The notes: generated by a model not told the origin, from the sequence alone. A stretch of DNA of 64,000 nt from Nocardia higoensis (GCF_015477835.1 NZ_JADLQN010000001.1:2108001-2172000); one strand, 5' to 3'; counted from the stretch's first letter, positions 7,762 to 17,077 are shown. Numbers and translations: made by a program.

Positions 7762-8679
7762 ATGCGCACGATCATCACCGGCGGCGCCGGATTCATCGGC
7801 TCCCACCTGCTCGACCGCCTGGTCGCCGACGGCCACACGGTAAGCGTTATCGACAACCTTTCCAGCGGCGACAAGTCCCGCGTCCCCGATGGCGTCACCC
7901 TGCATATGGCCGACATCCGCGACGCCGACACCATGGCCGAAATAGTCACCACCGAGCGGCCCGAACTGATCTTCCACCTCGCCGCCCAGATCAGCGTCCG
8001 CCACTCCGTGGCCGACCCCCAGACCGACGCGACAACGAACATCCTCGGCACCCTCAACCTGCTCACCGCGGCACAACAGGTCGGAGCCCGCCTCATCCTG
8101 GCTTCCACCGGCGGCGCGATGTACGGCGACGGTGTGCCCATGCCCACTCCAGAGACCATGCTGCCGAAAACCGAAGCGCCCTACGGAATCAGCAAATACT
8201 GCGCCGAGACATACCTCTCGCTCTTCAACCGGCTTCACGGCACTCACCACCTTGCGCTGCGGCTCGGCAACGCTTACGGACCCCGGCAGGATCCTCACGG
8301 GGAAGCCGGAGTGGTCGCCATCTTCTGCGGACAGATCGCCCGCGGAGAAACCCCGACCATCTTCGGCGACGGCACACAGACCAGGGACTACGTCTATGTC
8401 GCCGACGCGGTCGAAGCGTTCACCGCCGCCGTCGGCTACAGCGGCGCCGAGGAGGTGTTCAACATCGGCACCGGCGCAGGCACATCAGTGCTCACCCTGC
8501 TCGATGCGGTCAACGCCGCCGCAGGCACCACCATCAGACCTCGCCACGCACCCGAGCGCGACGGCGAGTGGAAACACGGCGCGCTCGACTCCAGCCGCGC
8601 GGCAACCGAACTCGGATGGACAGCCACCACAACCTTGACCGACGGAATCCGAAGCACCTACCAGCAGGTCAGCCCGTAG
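7762..8679 (+). CDS. GalE-like NAD-dependent sugar epimerase
   Basis: This 305-residue extended SDR has GGAGFIGSHLLDRL at the N-terminus, VIDNLSSG, HLAAQISVRHSV, the catalytic Ser/Thr region ASTGGAMYGDG and YGISK (Tyr-x3-Lys). It then has LRLGNAYGPRQDP and TRDYVYVADAV, the pattern of UDP-glucose 4-epimerases and related enzymes. It starts 12 nt after the FGE-like gene and appears to be the last gene of the operon. In this setting it could convert UDP-xylose to UDP-arabinose or epimerise a modified sugar. Confidence 0.87.
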   Translation: MRTIITGGAGFIGSHLLDRLVADGHTVSVIDNLSSGDKSRVPDGVTLHMADIRDADTMAEIVTTERPELIFHLAAQISVRHSVADPQTDATTNILGTLNLLTAAQQVGARLILASTGGAMYGDGVPMPTPETMLPKTEAPYGISKYCAETYLSLFNRLHGTHHLALRLGNAYGPRQDPHGEAGVVAIFCGQIARGETPTIFGDGTQTRDYVYVADAVEAFTAAVGYSGAEEVFNIGTGAGTSVLTLLDAVNAAAGTTIRPRHAPERDGEWKHGALDSSRAATELGWTATTTLTDGIRSTYQQVSP

Positions 8680-8921
8680 TGCTACCGCGCCCGTGACGGG
8701 CCCCTGTGGATCGGTTCAGATCAGCGGCATCGTGAACGGGGCCAGATCATCCGGACCGAACCAGCGGGGTCACGTCGCTGCCCGGTAGCCCAGCTGTGAC
8801 CGTGCAGGGCAGCTGATTCCGCTTCGAGCAGTCGTCCGGCTACCAGACGATCAGATGTGCTTGGCGGGAGATCACAGGTCGAACCGCTGACGATTCTGAA
8901 ACACCGTGCCACACTTCGCTG

Positions 8922-9809
8922 GTGCAGAGCAGAGTGGAGCACGAACTCCGGCAGATGATCTTCGAGGAGTTGAAGCGGCAAGTCTCGGAGAAGGGCGCCT
9001 TGACCCGCGCGGACCTCGCAGACTTCAGCGTGGCCGGACAGCGGCGCCGGCTGATCGACCAGAACAAAGGCATATGGAACCCGCGTGATCTGCAGGCGAC
9101 ACTTTCCATCCTGTCCAAGCCCGACAGCCAGTACAGCGACGAGGAAGTTGGGGACGGCCTGTTCTCATACGACTACCGCGAGGGCAATCCGGAGGGCGAC
9201 AACACCAAACTGCGCAGAGCCTTTGAACTTCAGCTACCCCTGATTCTGCTGCGCTGGATCAAATCAGGGGTGTACGTGCCTGTATTTCCCGCATACGTCA
9301 TCGCCGACGATCCCGTACGCAAGAGGTTCCTTGTCGCCTTGGACGAGCGCCTCCGAGAACTCCCCGACCCCCAGCATCTCGGTCCCGTAGAGCGTGCCTA
9401 TGCAGAGAGAATTACCCGGCAACGACTACATCAGCCCGAGTTCCGCGCCAAGATCCTGCTCGCCTACGCATCACGCTGCTCGATCTGCCAGCTCGGCCAC
9501 GTCCAGTTGTTGGATGCAGCACACATCATCGCCGACAACGATGCTCGTGGTCTCGCAGAGGTCAGCAATGGACTGTGCTTGTGCAAGCTGCACCACGCAG
9601 CTTACGACGCCAACCTTCTGGGGATTTCGCCGAAGCATGTCATCCACATCAGCGAGAAGATCAAGCGCGACCCGAGCGACTCACCGGTGCTCACCCACAG
9701 CCTTCGAGATTTCGACGGCCGCCTCATCAGTCTGCCCGCGGCGCGCAACAGCACCCCCTCGCCCGAGAGGCTTGCCGAACGATTCGAGACATTCAAGGAG
9801 GCCAGTTAG
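8922..9809 (+). CDS. HNH endonuclease (putative restriction-type)
   Basis: The C-terminal part (about residues 185-230) is an HNH nuclease module. It has the zinc-ribbon-like pairs CSIC and CLCKLHH, with DAAHII in between and HHAAYD providing the catalytic and metal-binding histidines. The N-terminal 180 residues include LFSYDYREG and GDNTKLRRA, seen in putative type IV or modification-dependent restriction proteins, and may bind DNA. GTG 8922 is used here; GTG 8934 is an in-frame alternative. The gene stands alone, with no methyltransferase beside it, and is less GC-rich than its neighbours, suggesting acquisition. Confidence 0.8.
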   Translation: MQSRVEHELRQMIFEELKRQVSEKGALTRADLADFSVAGQRRRLIDQNKGIWNPRDLQATLSILSKPDSQYSDEEVGDGLFSYDYREGNPEGDNTKLRRAFELQLPLILLRWIKSGVYVPVFPAYVIADDPVRKRFLVALDERLRELPDPQHLGPVERAYAERITRQRLHQPEFRAKILLAYASRCSICQLGHVQLLDAAHIIADNDARGLAEVSNGLCLCKLHHAAYDANLLGISPKHVIHISEKIKRDPSDSPVLTHSLRDFDGRLISLPAARNSTPSPERLAERFETFKEAS

Positions 9810-9863
9810 CTCGAGCCGGAGGAGGTGAGCCGGCCGGAGCAACCTACGCCGGCACGGTAGGAA

Positions 9864-10121
9864 TCACATACCGGGTTGACTCCATCGCTGCAGCACGCCG
9901 TTGATCGACGGGGCGAACTCCGCGGCGGAGCCGATCGCTCTTCCCGCGACGAGATCGACGGTGAACGATTCGACCCCTTTGCCCGTCACGTCGGCGATCA
10001 GCTGCTGCGCTGTCGCTTCGATCGAGCGCTTGTCCCCTGTCAGCGTCCACCGGTCCACCGCCGGAACATGCACCAGCCATTCCGGCCCGCAGCAGTGGAC
10101 CTTGACGTAGTACCGCAGCAC
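9864..10121 (-). CDS. HicB-like small protein
   Basis: This 85-residue protein has the short beta-beta-alpha pattern (GPEWLVHVPAVDRWTLTGD, then an alpha helix IEATAQQLIADVTG and a final strand) of HicB/DUF1902-type partial RNase-H folds. The GTG start is preceded by GAGGAG at 10130-10135, 8 nt upstream. No HicA toxin lies next to it, so it could be an orphan antitoxin-like protein. Confidence 0.55.
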   Translation of the reverse strand: MLRYYVKVHCCGPEWLVHVPAVDRWTLTGDKRSIEATAQQLIADVTGKGVESFTVDLVAGRAIGSAAEFAPSINGVLQRWSQPGM

Positions 10122-10316
10122 TGTTTTTTCTCCTCGCCTGGTCAGCGCCCGCCCCGACGCGGGTGCTGAAGATCACCGTACGAAGAGATCAACTGTCGCG
10201 GCCAGAAGTGAGCACGAGTTTGCACGACTCGCTCTCAACTGCGTGTATTCGGTGCCGCGAGCAGGCATGATGTGCAGCCACGAGAACACTTGTGCTCACA
10301 CAGGACAGGGGAAGTC

Positions 10317-10646
10317 ATGCGCTTGCGGTTCCTCGGAAAAGGTGGTTCGGACCTCGGCGGGTGTCCTACGTTGTACGCCACCGACAAGGGGACGTATCTG
10401 GTTCAGGGGTGGGAGACGGGCCGGGTCGCGACGATCGAGATCCCGCATCTGCTCACCGGGTTCGCCGAGCCGGACACCTTCATCGGGGCGGCGCTCACCG
10501 ATTCCGGGCGTGGGACGTTCATGTTGAGCGGTCGGCCGGTGACCGAATCCGACACTCTGGCACAACTCGATCTCGCGGCCAACGAGACGGTGATCGAGGT
10601 GCCGAAGTTCAAGAGGACGTATTACGGTGCTCTACCTTTCGCATGA
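10317..10646 (+). CDS. Small beta-rich protein of the DUF6879/XRE cassette
   Basis: The 109-residue product begins MRLRFLGKGGSD at ATG 10317, with AGGGGAAG just upstream. It is short, probably all beta (TLYATDKGTYLVQGWE, VIEVPKFKRTYYG), with no known domain. Proteins of this type are typically encoded just before DUF6879 and XRE genes in actinobacteria, as here. It overlaps the next gene by 20 nt, so the two are almost certainly co-translated. Confidence 0.65.
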   Translation: MRLRFLGKGGSDLGGCPTLYATDKGTYLVQGWETGRVATIEIPHLLTGFAEPDTFIGAALTDSGRGTFMLSGRPVTESDTLAQLDLAANETVIEVPKFKRTYYGALPFA

Positions 10647-11148
10647 TCCGCCGGATTGGGTAGCGCTGCTGCGTGACTGCGAATCCGACGCGTTCCATCT
10701 GGAGGTGCGCGATTCCTACGCCGTTCCCACCGAGTCCGCGCGCCTGGGACGGTTCCTCTCCGGCGAACCGGCGCTACCCGATCAGCGCAAGGCCCGTTGG
10801 AACGAACTGGTCCGGGAGACGATCGGCCGGGGTGTGGCCATCAGCAGGGTACGGGTGGTGAGCGTGCCGCACTCGGACTATCACCGTTGGCTGCTGTCGG
10901 TGACCGAGACCAACGCCGCTGCCGGCGAGGACATCCGCTATCTGCCCAGGCACCTCGCCGTCGAGGTGCCGCCGGACGACTGGTGGCTGATGGACGGGCG
11001 GCGGGTGGTGTTCAACCTGACCGACGGGTGCGGCAAGCCGGCGGGGCTGGCGGTCACCACCGATCCCCGGATCGCCGACCAGTGCCGCGAGGTCCGTGCC
11101 CGACTGTGGGAAGTGGCCATCCCGTTCGAGGAGTACCGCTCGCCGTGA
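10627..11148 (+). CDS. DUF6879 family protein
   Basis: This 173-residue protein matches the DUF6879 pattern: an N-terminal helix LLRDCESDAFHLEVRDSY, then RKARWNELVRETIGRGVAISRVRVVS, AGEDIRYLPRH and the DDWWLMDGRRVVF segment. The function of the family is unknown. It usually accompanies XRE/DUF5753 regulators. The start is GTG 10627, inside the previous gene, and its stop overlaps the GTG of the next gene (GTGA), so the three genes form one operon. Confidence 0.75.
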   Translation: MLYLSHDPPDWVALLRDCESDAFHLEVRDSYAVPTESARLGRFLSGEPALPDQRKARWNELVRETIGRGVAISRVRVVSVPHSDYHRWLLSVTETNAAAGEDIRYLPRHLAVEVPPDDWWLMDGRRVVFNLTDGCGKPAGLAVTTDPRIADQCREVRARLWEVAIPFEEYRSP

Positions 11149-11984
11149 CCGACAACGTGCACAACGCCAGGGCGGTGCTCGGAGCGAAGCTTCGGGAACT
11201 TCGGGTCGCCGCGCGACTGACCAACCGCAAGCTCGCCCAGTTGGCCGGGTGGCACGAGTCGAAGGTCTCCAAGATCGAGTTCGCGCGGATCAAGCCGTCC
11301 GACGAGGACATTCGCGCCTATTGCAGGCACTGCGACGCCGAGGATCAACTGCCCGACCTGCTGGCGACGCTGCACACCATCGATGTCGCCTATCTCGAGT
11401 GGCGCAAGATCCTCGGGACCGGGGTGCGCCGCAGGCAGCAGAAGTCACTGCGGCTCGAGGCGACGGCCGCCGTCATCCGGGACTATCAGCCGCAGATCGT
11501 GCCGGGCCTGTTGCAGACCGCGGAATACGCCGCCGCCAAGTTGAAGCGCGGCATCGAATTCCACCAGGTGCCCGACGACCTCGACGAAGCCGTCGCCAAG
11601 CGCATGGAGCGACAGCGCGTCCTGTATCGGCGCGACCATCTGTTCCACTTCGTGATCGCCGAGCAGGCCCTGCGGACCACGGTGGGAGACGACGAGGTGA
11701 TGGAAGGTCAGCTCGATCGGCTGTCCTCGCTCATCGGGATGCCCCGGGTGACGATCGGGATCGTGCCCGCCACCGCCGAGGCCCTCGTCGTCTCCACCAA
11801 TTTCGTGATGTTCGACAACCAGATGGTGATGGTGGAGGGCACTGCCGCCGAGCTGACCATCACGCAGCCACGCGAGATCGCCGTCTACGGGCGGGCGTTC
11901 GATCTTCTCGCGGGCCAAGCGGTGAGCGGGAAGCGGGCGCGCGAACTGATCGGCCGGGTATCGCGAGACCGTTCCCGGAGCTGA
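11145..11984 (+). CDS. XRE-family regulator with DUF5753 domain
   Basis: The 279-residue protein has an N-terminal Cro/C1-type helix-turn-helix (LGAKLRELRVAARLTNRKLAQLAGWHESKVSKIE, described by its segments LRELRVAARLT and ESKVSKIE) at about residues 8-60. A DUF5753 effector-type domain follows: IRDYQPQIVPGLLQTAEYA, RMERQRVL, VIAEQALR, RVTIGIVP. This architecture is common in streptomycete and Nocardia regulators paired with small DUF397- or DUF6879-type proteins. GTG 11145 overlaps the stop of the DUF6879 gene. It probably regulates its own operon. Confidence 0.87.
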   Translation: MTDNVHNARAVLGAKLRELRVAARLTNRKLAQLAGWHESKVSKIEFARIKPSDEDIRAYCRHCDAEDQLPDLLATLHTIDVAYLEWRKILGTGVRRRQQKSLRLEATAAVIRDYQPQIVPGLLQTAEYAAAKLKRGIEFHQVPDDLDEAVAKRMERQRVLYRRDHLFHFVIAEQALRTTVGDDEVMEGQLDRLSSLIGMPRVTIGIVPATAEALVVSTNFVMFDNQMVMVEGTAAELTITQPREIAVYGRAFDLLAGQAVSGKRARELIGRVSRDRSRS

Positions 11985-11994
11985 CCGGGATCGC

Positions 11995-12546
11995 CTATCT
12001 GAGCCGATGGTCCAGCAGTGCCTGCCAAGCCTCCTGCCACGGGAAGGCTTCCACGCGCCGCTTCCCTGTCCCCGGTTCGTGCTGATCGTCGAACTGGTCG
12101 CCGACGAGCACGCTCACTCCCCAATCCGACAGCTTGAAGATGGCTTCCTGTATCGCGGGAAAGCTCATCTGCGCCGTGTTGGAGAACGGCACGGCGACCA
12201 CCGGCAGGCCCTTGCCGACCGCTTCCACCAGCAGCCCCAGCGGCAGGGTGTCCGAGATTCCGGCAGCCCATTTGGCCAGCGAATTACAGGTGACGGGGGC
12301 CGCGATCATGGCGTCGGCGGGCGGCAGCACATCGGGAGTGCCCGGATCCTTGTACCGGCTGCGCACCACGTGGCCGGTCGTCTCTTCGAGCGCCCGCACA
12401 TCGATGAACTTCAGGCCGTCCGGGGAGGATACGATGCACACCTCCCAGCCTGCCGACTGAGCGAGTTCCACCAATTTTCCGACATCGCGCGCCGCTGGTG
12501 AACCGGTGACGATGATGTAGAGCACGGGCGCTTTCGGATCGTTCAT
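11995..12546 (-). CDS. Flavoprotein (phosphopantothenoylcysteine decarboxylase-like)
   Basis: This 183-residue protein has the flavodoxin-like DFP fold: YIIVTGSPAARDVGKLVELA near the N-terminus and DAMIAAPVTCNSLAKWAAGISDTLPLGLLVEA in the middle, like Dfp/EpiD flavin-dependent decarboxylases. It lacks an obvious catalytic His in the usual place, so the reaction is uncertain. It is convergent with the XRE operon, with only 10 nt between the stops. This pairing with DUF6879 and XRE genes recurs in actinobacteria, from general knowledge. Confidence 0.75.
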   Translation of the reverse strand: MNDPKAPVLYIIVTGSPAARDVGKLVELAQSAGWEVCIVSSPDGLKFIDVRALEETTGHVVRSRYKDPGTPDVLPPADAMIAAPVTCNSLAKWAAGISDTLPLGLLVEAVGKGLPVVAVPFSNTAQMSFPAIQEAIFKLSDWGVSVLVGDQFDDQHEPGTGKRRVEAFPWQEAWQALLDHRLR

Positions 12547-12859
12547 GCTGCCATCGTCCCAGTTCCGGCCGGACGCTAATCGGTGGAAATGGTGTGCTGG
12601 ATTCGTATTTCACCGGGACTCGGGGTTTTCCCTGAGCCCTGCCCCAGCCCCGGTGCCGACATTTCCACCGAATCACCGGCAGACAGTGACCTTTCCGGCC
12701 GCATGCAGCAGAGTGGTTGTTCGTGCGCGCACGACGCGAGGTGCCGGGGGTCGCGGCTCGTGGTGTGGGCGCGCGGCTCGCTCGCCGGTCACGGTGGGGC
12801 ACATCCCCTGCGGGGGAAGGCGGGCGTAACGTCCGCCGAGGATCGAAAGGACAGAGAAG
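12547..12859. other. Intergenic region, 313 nt
   Basis: No gene is supported here. The stretch holds the divergent upstream regions of the flavoprotein gene and of the secreted His-rich protein. GAAAGGACAG just before 12860 is a likely ribosome-binding region. Confidence 0.5.
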
Positions 12860-13168
12860 GTGAATTCGACGACCCGTTCCGAGCAGACTCGGCGCCGAGT
12901 GGCCCGGGTGGCCATGGCAGGCGCGCTCGCCGCCATCCCGTTGACCGCGTTGGCGGTTCCCGCGTCGGCGCAGCCGACGGTTCCCGGCATGACCGAGGTC
13001 AGGCACGGCCACCACGATCGTGACCGGTTCGGCTGTGACGCGCCGGGGCGCTGGGACGACTGGGCCCACTCGCCGGGCCACCGGGACGACTGCAAGCACT
13101 GGGACGACCCGCACGTGCAGTTCTTCCACCATCACCGGCCGGCCGGAATCTTCTTCGGCAGCAGCTAG
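12860..13168 (+). CDS. Small secreted His/Asp-rich protein
   Basis: This 102-residue protein has a clear Sec signal: a basic start (TTRSEQTRRRVAR), a hydrophobic core VAMAGALAAIPLTALA, and a cleavage site after ASA at about residue 37. The mature part of about 65 residues is rich in His and Asp (HGHHDRDRFG, FFHHHRP) with two Cys, suggesting metal binding or a cell-wall role. No family is recognised. The start is GTG 12860 after a GAAAGGACAG purine tract. Confidence 0.65.
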   Translation: MNSTTRSEQTRRRVARVAMAGALAAIPLTALAVPASAQPTVPGMTEVRHGHHDRDRFGCDAPGRWDDWAHSPGHRDDCKHWDDPHVQFFHHHRPAGIFFGSS

Positions 13169-13211
13169 TCGGTGGTGAGGCGGTCCGGCACTGCGCCGGG
13201 CCGTCTTCCGG

Positions 13212-14591
13212 TCATTCGATTTCGGCCGCGCGCACTTCGCCCCAGTCGATGGCATCGACGAGGCGTTGGTGGTCCGCGGCGGTCCGGTCGGCGTAGGAGA
13301 GGGCGAAAGCGCCCATCGCACGGTCGAAGCTGTCGCTCTTGCCCAGATAGGTGGCTATGGCGACACGGTCGCCGGAGCGCGCGTGCGCACGGGCCAGGGT
13401 GCGGCCGCAGAGTTCGCCGTAGCGGCGGAGCAGGGCCGGGGTCATGGTGGCGAGGTCGGCGGAGCCTTTCATGTCCCGCAGTTGCCGCCAATAGAAATGG
13501 CGGCCCCCGGGGCCGGTGCACCAGCCGAGGAAGATGTCGGCGGCGGCCTGGGTCAGGCGCTGGCCGTGGACCACCCGGGCACCTTGCTGCTCATATCGGC
13601 TCGGCGCGAGGTGGGCGGCCAGGACGGACTGCTCGGCCTCTTTCACCTGGAGAAACAGCGGGGTCGTGGTATCGCGTTCGGTGAGTAGGACGATGAAGCA
13701 GCGGGTGCCGACGCTGCCGACGCCCACGACCTTGCCCGCGACGTCGACGACGCGATAGCGGTCGAGCAGGATGCGGCGTTCCTCGGGCAGGGTGTCACGA
13801 TAGGCGGCGAAGACCTGGTTCACGATGCCGATGTCGAGTTGGTCGGCGCTGGTGATCAACGGTGGGTTGGCGCGAATGCGGGGCTCGCCGTCGCCGCCGG
13901 GTTCGGTGAGTTTGCGCAGTGCCTGCAGGCTGGTGCGGCCGCGGGCGGCGGCAAGGGTGCGTTCCACCCGGCTGCGCGTCTGGGGTTTGCGGATCAGCGC
14001 GGTGGCTTCTTCGGCGTCGGTGCGCTCGTACCAGATGCTCAGCGCGTCGGTTGTCGCGTATTCGCGCATGGCCGTTCGGTAGGCGGCGGACGCGTCGACG
14101 GCGGCGCGGGTGGCCTGGTCGTCGTCGAAGCCGTTGGCGCGGGCGGCGACGGCCAGGCCCGCGACGAGGCGTTTCACGTCCCATTCGAAGGGACCGGGCA
14201 GGGTTTCGTCGAAGTCGTTGAGATCGAAGACGAGGGTGCGTTCGGGCGAGGCGTAGAGGCCGAAGTTCGACGGGTGGGCGTCGCCGCACAGCTGGACGGT
14301 GAGGCCGGTGTTCGGGGTGGCGGCGAGATCGGCGGCCATGACGGCAGGCGCGCCGCGCAGGAACGGGAAGACGCCCGCGGCCATCCGGGCGTAGCGGATC
14401 GGGACCAGCTCGGGCACTCGGGTCTTCGCCTGCTGCTGGAGAATGTCGATCGGGTCGCGGCGGTCGGCCGGTGGTTTCCAGGCTCCGAGTTCGGAACGTG
14501 CGACGCGTCGGCGGGCGGCACGGCCGGTCTCCTTCGACGACTCGGCCGATGCGCCGGGGTCTGCGGGGGTGGTGGCGGCCGTGGGTGTCAT
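13212..14591 (-). CDS. DUF2252 family protein
   Basis: The protein is about 459 residues long from the ATG at 14591, which follows a GGGAGA site. It matches DUF2252: RYARMAAGVFPFLRGAP, then LCGDAHPSNFGLYASPERTLVFDLNDFDETLPGPFEWDVKRL, quoted here by its landmarks CGDAHPSNFG and DLNDFDE, and later GVGSVGTRCF and LFLQVKEAE. The HxxN and DxxDFDE-like residues recall an aminoglycoside-phosphotransferase/protein-kinase-like fold, but the substrate is unknown. It is monocistronic on the minus strand, with the Uma2 remnant upstream. Confidence 0.85.
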   Translation of the reverse strand: MTPTAATTPADPGASAESSKETGRAARRRVARSELGAWKPPADRRDPIDILQQQAKTRVPELVPIRYARMAAGVFPFLRGAPAVMAADLAATPNTGLTVQLCGDAHPSNFGLYASPERTLVFDLNDFDETLPGPFEWDVKRLVAGLAVAARANGFDDDQATRAAVDASAAYRTAMREYATTDALSIWYERTDAEEATALIRKPQTRSRVERTLAAARGRTSLQALRKLTEPGGDGEPRIRANPPLITSADQLDIGIVNQVFAAYRDTLPEERRILLDRYRVVDVAGKVVGVGSVGTRCFIVLLTERDTTTPLFLQVKEAEQSVLAAHLAPSRYEQQGARVVHGQRLTQAAADIFLGWCTGPGGRHFYWRQLRDMKGSADLATMTPALLRRYGELCGRTLARAHARSGDRVAIATYLGKSDSFDRAMGAFALSYADRTAADHQRLVDAIDWGEVRAAEIE

Positions 14592-14655
14592 TCTCCCAGT
14601 CTCGGTCCTGGGGTCGCCGAGATGCGGCAATTCGACGCACGCGCCGCCGCCGAGT

Positions 14656-15083
14656 TCAATAGGCGAGTTCCTGCCAGGGGATGTCGATCGGGAACGGGAA
14701 CCCGATGTGCACGCCGTCCTCGTCGGCGGGGGTCCATTCACCTGCCAGCAGATAGTTGGTCGGTCGCAGGAGTCGTACCCCCTCGGGCAGACGACCGTGC
14801 CCGGTCTCCAGCGCGTAGGCGCGGACGACAGCGATGGCACTGTCGGTCCGCGCGATCATGACCTCCCAGTACCAGGGAATCCCGGCGCCCGCGTAGCGGC
14901 CCTTCTTCGCTTCCATGTCGGTCTGAGTGTTCGACGGTGACAACACCTCGCCGACCATCAGGGTGTCGGCGGCGCGGACGTCTTGGAACGGGGAATCGAG
15001 GCAGCAATAGACGAGGAAGTCCGGCGTCAGGAAGTTCGACTTCCCGGTGGCGCCGAGGAAGACGTTGGTCTCGACGTCTACCT
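14656..15083 (-). pseudogene. N-terminally truncated Uma2-family (DUF820) gene
   Basis: Uma2-type sequence is recognisable from about 15083 downstream: QVDVETNVFLG, LTPDFLVYC, MVGEVLSPSNTQTDMEAKKGRYAGAGIPWYWEV. These correspond to the C-terminal two thirds of this PD-(D/E)xK-like family, usually near 190 residues. The first 60-70 residues are missing. The frame can be opened from a GTG at 15144, but the 20 residues so added come from out-of-frame toxin-gene DNA. I read it as a decapitated gene left by a deletion that fused it to the toxin gene. Confidence 0.7.
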
Positions 15084-15406
15084 GCCAAGACCAGCCACAC
15101 GGTACGCGTCGAATCGTCGATGCCGTATCGGATTCGGCCGGCACTGGTCACCTCATACTCCCACTGCTCCAGATCGACGCCGTTATGACGGTGCGTCGCC
15201 AGATCACCGCGCAGGCGATGCTGTCGATCCGGATGCGCCCGTGACCGCGGATCGGCTCGCAACGCTTCGAAACAGCGGCGCGTATTTCCCAACGCCAGGC
15301 GGCACAGCTCCTCCCACCCGCGAACAGCGTCCGTGGTGCCGAAGCGCAGCTCCCATTCAGGTTCCTGAGCGGGCACCGTCACCCGATCACCGCGTTTGGG
15401 GCTCAT
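14738..15406 (-). CDS. TA-system toxin-like protein with foreign C-terminal extension
   Basis: Residues 1-108 (MSPKRGDRV, AVRGWEELCRLALGNTRRCFEALR, RQHRLRGDLATHRHNG, LEQWEYEVTSAGRIRYGID, RTVWLVLAG) match small RelE-like toxin proteins common in Nocardia, normally about 115-120 residues. After about 15083 the frame continues for some 114 residues through Uma2-gene DNA in the wrong frame, giving an Arg-rich tail with no family. Its ATG overlaps the antitoxin stop (ATGA). It may be an active toxin with a junk tail or be inactivated. Confidence 0.65.
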   Translation of the reverse strand: MSPKRGDRVTVPAQEPEWELRFGTTDAVRGWEELCRLALGNTRRCFEALRADPRSRAHPDRQHRLRGDLATHRHNGVDLEQWEYEVTSAGRIRYGIDDSTRTVWLVLAGRRRDQRLPRRHREVELPDAGLPRLLLPRFPVPRRPRRRHPDGRRGVVTVEHSDRHGSEEGPLRGRRDSLVLGGHDRADRQCHRCRPRLRAGDRARSSARGGTTPATDQLSAGR

Positions 15407-15873
15407 ATGGCGACGTCCACTGCGCCGAAATCCCCCGTGGTCGGCTGTTGCGCCGCCCGGTAGGTAGAAGGATCAGCCTTGATCCGGGCAGTCGCCCGCC
15501 ATCCGGCGAGACACTCGCGAACGCGCACATCGGCTCCCAGTTCAGCCGCATCCGACAGAACTTCCACCAATTCCACGATGAACGCGCGCGTTTCCTCTTC
15601 GGTCAGGTGCCTGACCCAGGGAAAGACATCGGGAACCGCCGGTAGTAGAGCCTGGGCTTTCGGATCGTGACGCAGCAAGGCGAGGAACAGGCGCGAGGCA
15701 GCAGTCAGCGACTCGTCACGCAAGTCCTGACTGTCGGCGACGGTGAGATAGAAATCGACAGCATCCCGATGGGTCACCCGAACACGTCCGAGCTTGGACG
15801 CTCGCTCCGCGACCTCCTTGGGATGGCGGGAGAGGTCGGAGAAGGTGACGTTGTCATCGGCCGTGATGCTCAT
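15403..15873 (-). CDS. Phd/YefM-like antitoxin
   Basis: The 156-residue protein begins with a Phd-like DNA-binding segment (DNVTFSDLSRHPKEVAERASKLGRVRVTHRD, given by its key parts FSDLSRHPKEVAERA and VRVTHRD). A longer C-terminal part follows (LTEEETRAFIVELVEVLSDAAE) that may wrap the toxin. It precedes the toxin gene with an ATGA overlap, the usual antitoxin-toxin order. An inverted repeat directly upstream is suited to autoregulation. Confidence 0.72.
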   Translation of the reverse strand: MSITADDNVTFSDLSRHPKEVAERASKLGRVRVTHRDAVDFYLTVADSQDLRDESLTAASRLFLALLRHDPKAQALLPAVPDVFPWVRHLTEEETRAFIVELVEVLSDAAELGADVRVRECLAGWRATARIKADPSTYRAAQQPTTGDFGAVDVAI

Positions 15874-15885
15874 TCATCGAGCATA

Positions 15886-15905
15886 ATTCAGATCGTATTC
15901 TGAAT
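15886..15905 (-). promoter_or_regulatory. Inverted-repeat operator of the TA operon
   Basis: ATTCAG and CTGAAT form a perfect inverted repeat separated by 8 nt, centred about 22 nt upstream of the antitoxin start. On the minus strand a TATGCT-like -10 overlaps its start-proximal side, which would make the transcript nearly leaderless. The layout fits conditional autorepression by the antitoxin-toxin pair. Confidence 0.5.
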
Positions 15906-15931
15906 ACCAGCCCGAATCTTGCAGACGACGA

Positions 15932-15957
15932 AGGGCCGCCCGCGAACGGACGGCCCT
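15932..15957 (-). terminator. Hairpin terminator after ilvC
   Basis: An 11-bp stem with one mismatch (AGGGCCG then CCG paired with CGG then CGGCCCT, loop CGAA) lies 20 nt beyond the ilvC stop. There is no clear U tract, which is common for actinobacterial terminators. Confidence 0.55.
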
Positions 15958-15976
15958 GTCGTGGGGAAACCAGCGA

Positions 15977-17014
<1,038 letters not shown>

Positions 17015-17077
17015 TCATCCCCGCCGGCGGCGGGGAGCACCGTGCTGACGCACGGGTGACGGATGGAATTGTTGGAC

